38,610 bases of DNA. Source: Rubripirellula sp. Lineage in GTDB: Bacteria > Planctomycetota > Planctomycetia > Pirellulales > Pirellulaceae. Shown in pieces: positions 34,802 to 38,610 of the stretch. A program made the translations under genes and the position numbers. Positions within the stretch are counted from its first letter, which is position 1, and every line of letters begins with the position of its first letter. The notes beneath the pieces are model-generated. The model was not told the DNA's origin and did no database searches. It saw only the letters and a list, made by a program, of their open reading frames with translations. Where the stretch lies: contig JAAXJB010000086.1 of NCBI GenBank assembly GCA_012270065.1, positions 1-38,610 of the forward strand. The letters are read 5' to 3'.

Positions 34802-34878
34802 GCCAAGCCATCATTTGTGAGCAATGGCCTCGTTGTTCCAACAGATGTGGAAATGAATGCTTCAAATGGAAGAACAAC

Positions 34879-34912
34879 ACCGATGTCTGCGTTTCGCAGA
34901 CGTCGGTTTTTT
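34879..34912 (+). terminator. intrinsic terminator after the small lipoprotein gene
   Basis: A 13-bp stem (34879-34891 with 34895-34907, one wobble), TTT loop and six T (34907-34912). The stop codon of the convergent gene (34911-34913) lies in the T run, so the stem also sits at the 3' end of that transcript, although its U tract in the other direction is poor. Confidence 0.92.
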
Positions 34913-37900
34913 ATTGCTTCATTTTGAAAGCGGCTTCGCCCTCAACCAACAAGTAGTTCCAGCCAGCCTTCAGTGTTCCAATTTTTTCAGTTCGTCCGCT
35001 GGGCCACGTGATGCTGGCATTCTCAATGGAAGGTGTGGCACCAAGACCTGCCCGCAGGATCTTTTCGTTGCTGCACATGTAGCCGTCACCGGCAAGTAGC
35101 CACAATGTACGTGGCTGCCCATCACAGGTGAACTGGATCGTCGATCCGATAGCATCACGGCTACTTTGTGTGCCTTTCAATTGAAAGCCGATTGTATTCC
35201 CAGAGCTTTCTGTCTGATTCACAAGAAGACGCAATTGCTCTTTGGTGTGTGTCACTACCAAATCGAGTTTGCCATCGCGATTGACATCCATCGTCCAAAG
35301 TCCTCTGCCGACATGGTGGTCGGTGAAGTATTTCCCCCATGTCGCATCATTGAGAATTTTGAAGCGACCATCTGGTAGCCTTCGAAAGAGTTGGAAAGGT
35401 TGCTCGTACGGAAGGCTCTCTGGATCTGAAAAATCTCCTATATGGCCATTAGTGACAGCGATTTCATCGATGCCATCATTATCCAGGTCAATCGCTTCTG
35501 CTCCGAAACCAACTACGTCAAGCGTTGGCTGGGCCAAGTCGAGTTTACTTGTTTCGTCTCGCCAGATTCCGGGCGCAACTTGCTCGTAATAGATGTTGTA
35601 TTCCCGGCCGAAACCTGTGACATAAAGATCAAGATCACCATCGAGGTCGAAATCACTGCTTGCGATCCCCATGGACGCCTGAGCCTGCGTTCGGCCATCA
35701 ACTGCTACGCCACGCACCGATGCATCTTCTTGAAACTTCAGGCCATTTTCGGTTGGGGTTGGGGTGTAAAAAGCATTTCGAGACATGTCGTTTGCAATGA
35801 ACACACCAAGTTGAGTGCCATCGAGCTTTCCGGCAACGATACCCAATCCACGCCCAGTTGATGGGTTGGGCACCCACTGGGTTGTTCTGTTTCGAAAGCT
35901 GCCATCACCCAAGCCTTCGAAGAAATGATCAGCATCCGCAGGGAAGGTCAGCGGATGACATGGCCCCATGACGCCCTCTTCGTTGGGGCAACCCGTGTCC
36001 AGCCCATTGACCGTCTGGCAATAATTGGTGACCACCAGATCAGTCACTCCATTCTGATCAAGGTCAGTAAAAATTGCGCTGGTGGACCAGGATTGTGTAT
36101 CCGTGTGGTCGATTAACTCTGTGCAATCAGTGAAGCTGCCGTCGCCATTGTTTCTCAGAAGCCGATTCTCGCCCAGATTTGCCAGGAAAAGATCTGGAAA
36201 ACCGTCTTCGTTGAAATCCCCAATGGCAAGGCCCTGTCCAAAACCGGGATCGCCAACGCCCGCGTGCGTGCTTACTTCGACAAAGGAATTTCCTGTGTTT
36301 CGCAGTAGTTGATTCTGTTGTGAATCTCTTTCTTGCATTCTTCCACCGGCACCCATCACCATGATGTCGGGCTGTCCGTCGAGGTCGTAATCGATTGCCC
36401 CACCGCCGACCCCTGTCGATCGAATGATGGCTGCGAGTCTCGCATCAGTAGGATTGTTGTTCGATGCGACACCAGCCAGTCCCCACTCATGGCTCTGTTC
36501 TTCCAGACGTAAATGGTCCGTTCCAGCGATTTTGGGTACGACTGCATTACCCGAACTCGCAGCCACGGCCAGATTGGAAGTTTCGGGCATTGGCAGATTC
36601 GACAAATCGATTTTACAGGCGGGGGCATCAGAGGCGAGCCAAGCTTGATCTTTGGCCAGTCTTGCAAGAATCTGATTCCTGAGGGTTGATAATTCCGGAG
36701 CAGGTTCATCTGGGAGCAGGGTTGCTGCAGCCGACCAGGCTTCCGCCTCCCAGATGCGACCTAATCTCATCAGCGCCCGAGCTACATCGATGGCTTTGGA
36801 CTGATTGTTTTGACCGTCGGCCGCGAAGTGGTTGAACTTTTCGCGGAAGTCGAGCATTTCAATTGATCTTGTTCTTACAGCTTCGACTTGCTCCAGTGAA
36901 ATTTGCGAATGGCCATCGGCTTGCAATTGCAACATTGATTGTGCAAGACGATCCCAGGCTTTGTGATTATCAGAATCACGCCGGGTTGCTTCCCAATACG
37001 CACGAACTGCTTCAGCGGTCCCGTTATTCCGAGCAGCAATGTCTCCCAGGGTAAGCCAATAGTCGGCGTATTGAACACTCTCCGAATTACTGCTGTCCAT
37101 CCAGACACCCAGTTCTTCAAATCTGTTCTCTGCGACCAGGGCTTGGCCGTACATTGCGTGTGCTGGAGCAAAATCGGGGTGTTGTTTCAAAATGTCTTCG
37201 AGAACAACAGCGGCAGTTCGAGAATCGTGGCGGTACATCATCACAAACGCTTCTGCCAAACGAACCCGGTGATCATCGGGGTTTCGCTCCATCAGGCGGT
37301 CAGAGGTTTTTGGTGACAGACGGCGAGATGACGTCTCTGTAACTGCGAGCAAAAGACGTATGTCGAATTGTCGAGCTCGAAATAGCACCATCAGGTGCTG
37401 GGGAAGTAACTCCATTCTTTGAGCTTCACAAAGAAAACCAACTAGCGATCGACGTTGTTGGTGTGCATCCGGATGTCTTCCCAGCGACGCCTCGAGCAGG
37501 TCGATGGCGTCATAAAGTTCACCAACATCGATGAGCGCCTGAACAGCAAATGTCACCCTCGTCGCAGGTAGATACTGGGCTTGCGTTGCAGCCTCCACCA
37601 AGAGTTGAGCGGCCTCTCGCTTGCGGTCACAGAACGCCGCTGTTTTCGCAGCATAGGTGAGAAGATCAGGATCTTCCGGTGAAACGATCAATGCTTCTTG
37701 AGCGTATCGATTCGCCGTTTCCCAGTTTTCTGCTTCCATGGCAGAAAGCATTCGCTCCACCGGGGTCTGCGGTACTTCACTCTCCGTGCCCGAAGATTTT
37801 GATTCAGATCGGCATCCTGCCATGACTAGCGCGAAAGCGAGAATCACCCCAACAACTGGATAGCGGCAACACTTCCAGCGGTTTTGGAATCGATTGGGTT

Positions 37901-38003
37901 GGAGCGTTACATTCTGCGATGTCGGAGGTGCCATGTGCAGTCTGGTGACCTTCCGGTCGTGGGATGCTTTGTCACTGTGGTTCTGGGGCGTTTGCTCATT
38001 CAT
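34911..38003 (-). CDS. TPR / FG-GAP / ASPIC-UnbV (CRTAC1-like) lipoprotein, paralogue 4
   Basis: 1030 residues from ATG 38003; ATG 37934 (23 codons in) is an alternative that shortens the long polar N terminus. The lipobox is 'ALVMAGC' (Cys64). The TPR-like half includes 'ENWETANRYAQEALIVSPED', 'AIDLLEASLGRHPDAHQ' and 'AVRAYWEATRRDSDNHKAW'. The propeller starts at about 490 ('DYDLDGQPDIMVMG', 'GDFNEDGFPDLFLA', 'DLDQNGVTDLVVTNY', 'DFDLDGDLDLYVTG', 'DLDNDGIDEIAVT', 'DVNRDGKLDLVVT'). It keeps the Cys-containing insert 'GCPNEEGVMGPCHP', common in CRTAC1-type proteins but absent from the three tandem copies. ASPIC/UnbV closes the protein ('SRDAIGSTIQF', 'GDGYMCSNEKILRAGLG', 'ITWPSGRTEKI'). Convergent with the rest of the cluster and the most divergent member. 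Confidence 0.9.
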   Translation of the reverse strand: MNEQTPQNHSDKASHDRKVTRLHMAPPTSQNVTLQPNRFQNRWKCCRYPVVGVILAFALVMAGCRSESKSSGTESEVPQTPVERMLSAMEAENWETANRYAQEALIVSPEDPDLLTYAAKTAAFCDRKREAAQLLVEAATQAQYLPATRVTFAVQALIDVGELYDAIDLLEASLGRHPDAHQQRRSLVGFLCEAQRMELLPQHLMVLFRARQFDIRLLLAVTETSSRRLSPKTSDRLMERNPDDHRVRLAEAFVMMYRHDSRTAAVVLEDILKQHPDFAPAHAMYGQALVAENRFEELGVWMDSSNSESVQYADYWLTLGDIAARNNGTAEAVRAYWEATRRDSDNHKAWDRLAQSMLQLQADGHSQISLEQVEAVRTRSIEMLDFREKFNHFAADGQNNQSKAIDVARALMRLGRIWEAEAWSAAATLLPDEPAPELSTLRNQILARLAKDQAWLASDAPACKIDLSNLPMPETSNLAVAASSGNAVVPKIAGTDHLRLEEQSHEWGLAGVASNNNPTDARLAAIIRSTGVGGGAIDYDLDGQPDIMVMGAGGRMQERDSQQNQLLRNTGNSFVEVSTHAGVGDPGFGQGLAIGDFNEDGFPDLFLANLGENRLLRNNGDGSFTDCTELIDHTDTQSWSTSAIFTDLDQNGVTDLVVTNYCQTVNGLDTGCPNEEGVMGPCHPLTFPADADHFFEGLGDGSFRNRTTQWVPNPSTGRGLGIVAGKLDGTQLGVFIANDMSRNAFYTPTPTENGLKFQEDASVRGVAVDGRTQAQASMGIASSDFDLDGDLDLYVTGFGREYNIYYEQVAPGIWRDETSKLDLAQPTLDVVGFGAEAIDLDNDGIDEIAVTNGHIGDFSDPESLPYEQPFQLFRRLPDGRFKILNDATWGKYFTDHHVGRGLWTMDVNRDGKLDLVVTHTKEQLRLLVNQTESSGNTIGFQLKGTQSSRDAIGSTIQFTCDGQPRTLWLLAGDGYMCSNEKILRAGLGATPSIENASITWPSGRTEKIGTLKAGWNYLLVEGEAAFKMKQ

Positions 38004-38528
38004 GCGTCATGCTCGGCATCAGTGCTGTCAGCTATCGCTGAATTTACTCGCTTTACCGCACCTTGTCCCCACGGGTGAACATGCTTGCTGGGAGCTGGGA
38101 TTAATCAGGCTCATCGCAGGGGACTGTTTCGGTTTTGATAAACCACCTGTCTCTACTGCCTGTCCACCGAAAACAGACGCGAGTGAGGACACAAACAAAA
38201 TCCAATTTGAGGCATCTTTGGCCCAGACCTGAAAGGTCAAGGTCGCTGACTTCAACCTGTTAAGACCAGAGCCAACAAATACTCATGCTGGGTTGAGTTG
38301 GGTTTTCAGGCAGTGGTGGTCGATTTGATTCTTTCGACACTCCAACGGGACAGACCCCCCGGATGGGGTGTTTTTCTTGGCAGTGCATGGCACAACCCGC
38401 CGAATTCGTACGTTGTTGAGCATAAAATTGTTCTGGAAACCAATAAACCGGGCTAACATTAAATATCCCCCCTTTAACACGCGCGGGGGACGGCACTTTT
38501 CAGTTCTTTTCTTTTCCGGAGACAGGAT
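38004..38528. other. 525-base gap ahead of the prepilin-like gene
   Basis: No convincing gene. A short stem, ACCCC at 38354-38358 and GGGGT at 38365-38369, followed by GTTTTT, resembles a weak plus-strand terminator although no plus gene precedes it; a small RNA or an attenuated leader is possible. AT-rich 'aacattaaatatcc' at about 38455 could hold a promoter -10 but no matching -35 is seen at normal spacing. Confidence 0.35.
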
Positions 38529-38610
38529 ATGAACCGACGTTATGCGTCATCACGTGGTTTCACGCTCGTGGAACTGTTAGTCGTGATCGCCATCATCGGC
38601 GTGCTTGTTG
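38529..38610 (+). CDS. prepilin-like protein with N-terminal methylation motif (DUF1559 style), 3' end outside window
   Basis: Only the first 27 residues are visible. After a short basic leader (MNRRYASSR) comes the type IV pilin/pseudopilin motif 'GFTLVELLVVIAIIGVLV', with Gly at the cleavage site and Glu at position +5. In planctomycetes this start is typical of the very large DUF1559 family of pilin-like surface proteins, but a general-secretion pseudopilin is equally possible from this fragment. 'cggagacaggat' just ahead of the ATG provides a ribosome-binding site. Confidence 0.85.
   Translation, partial: MNRRYASSRGFTLVELLVVIAIIGVLV

Noticed and set aside
24925-38003. Large paralogous genes as a transposon or prophage cargo
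   Set aside because: No integrase, transposase, tRNA end or direct repeats at the borders, and codon style looks like the neighbours.
1-38610. CRISPR array, tRNA, rRNA or insertion sequence anywhere in the window
   Set aside because: No regularly spaced repeats, no cloverleaf-like sequence and no transposase motifs were seen while reading both strands; weak tRNA-like signals could still be missed by eye.

Overview
The window looks like a piece of a Planctomycetota chromosome (inference from gene content; no rRNA is present). The evidence is a TIGR03000-type domain protein at the left edge, an HTTM membrane protein with a secreted-type partner, a small protein with an 'EFMRAMDDYKRDAG...FPTCSEVLEVIRSLGY'-like core, several ASPIC/UnbV-FG-GAP lipoproteins, TAT-type Gfo/Idh oxidoreductase and, at the right edge, the start of a prepilin-like 'GFTLVELLVVIAIIGVL' protein (DUF1559 style). 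Genes are spaced loosely, Shine-Dalgarno signals are often weak, and several starts appear to be TTG or GTG.

Left part (1-6000): the end of a two-domain TIGR03000 protein with a strong terminator; a translationally coupled pair (unknown exported protein plus HTTM membrane protein); then two glycolytic genes transcribed away from each other, gpmI (minus) and pgi (plus).

Middle-left (6000-13300): trpA, then a tight three-gene block for an exported molybdopterin enzyme: a four-cluster iron-sulfur subunit, a catalytic subunit and a TorD-type chaperone, each overlapping the next. No membrane anchor subunit is present. They are followed by a flavin split-barrel protein, a VTT/DedA-type membrane protein and a small conserved unknown.

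Middle (13300-24880): a 0.7-kb stretch without a convincing gene, a predicted lipoprotein, thpR (minus) head to head with a YheT-like hydrolase (plus), a 2Fe-2S ferredoxin and a coiled-coil exported protein (both minus), a Gfo/Idh/MocA oxidoreductase, a large SWIM-SNF2 helicase preceded by a possible 16-codon leader ORF, and recA with a perfect intrinsic terminator.

Right part (24880-38003) is the most unusual: four full-length paralogues of about 1000 residues, each a lipoprotein signal, a TPR-like helical half, a seven-fold FG-GAP/VCBS-like beta-propeller half and a C-terminal ASPIC/UnbV domain. Three are in tandem on plus; the fourth is convergent on minus. A 64-residue lipoprotein sits between the tandem set and the convergent copy. 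All five predicted products are lipoproteins, so the cluster is the best candidate here for an undescribed cell-surface or periplasmic system. No tRNA, rRNA, CRISPR array, insertion sequence or prophage gene was seen.
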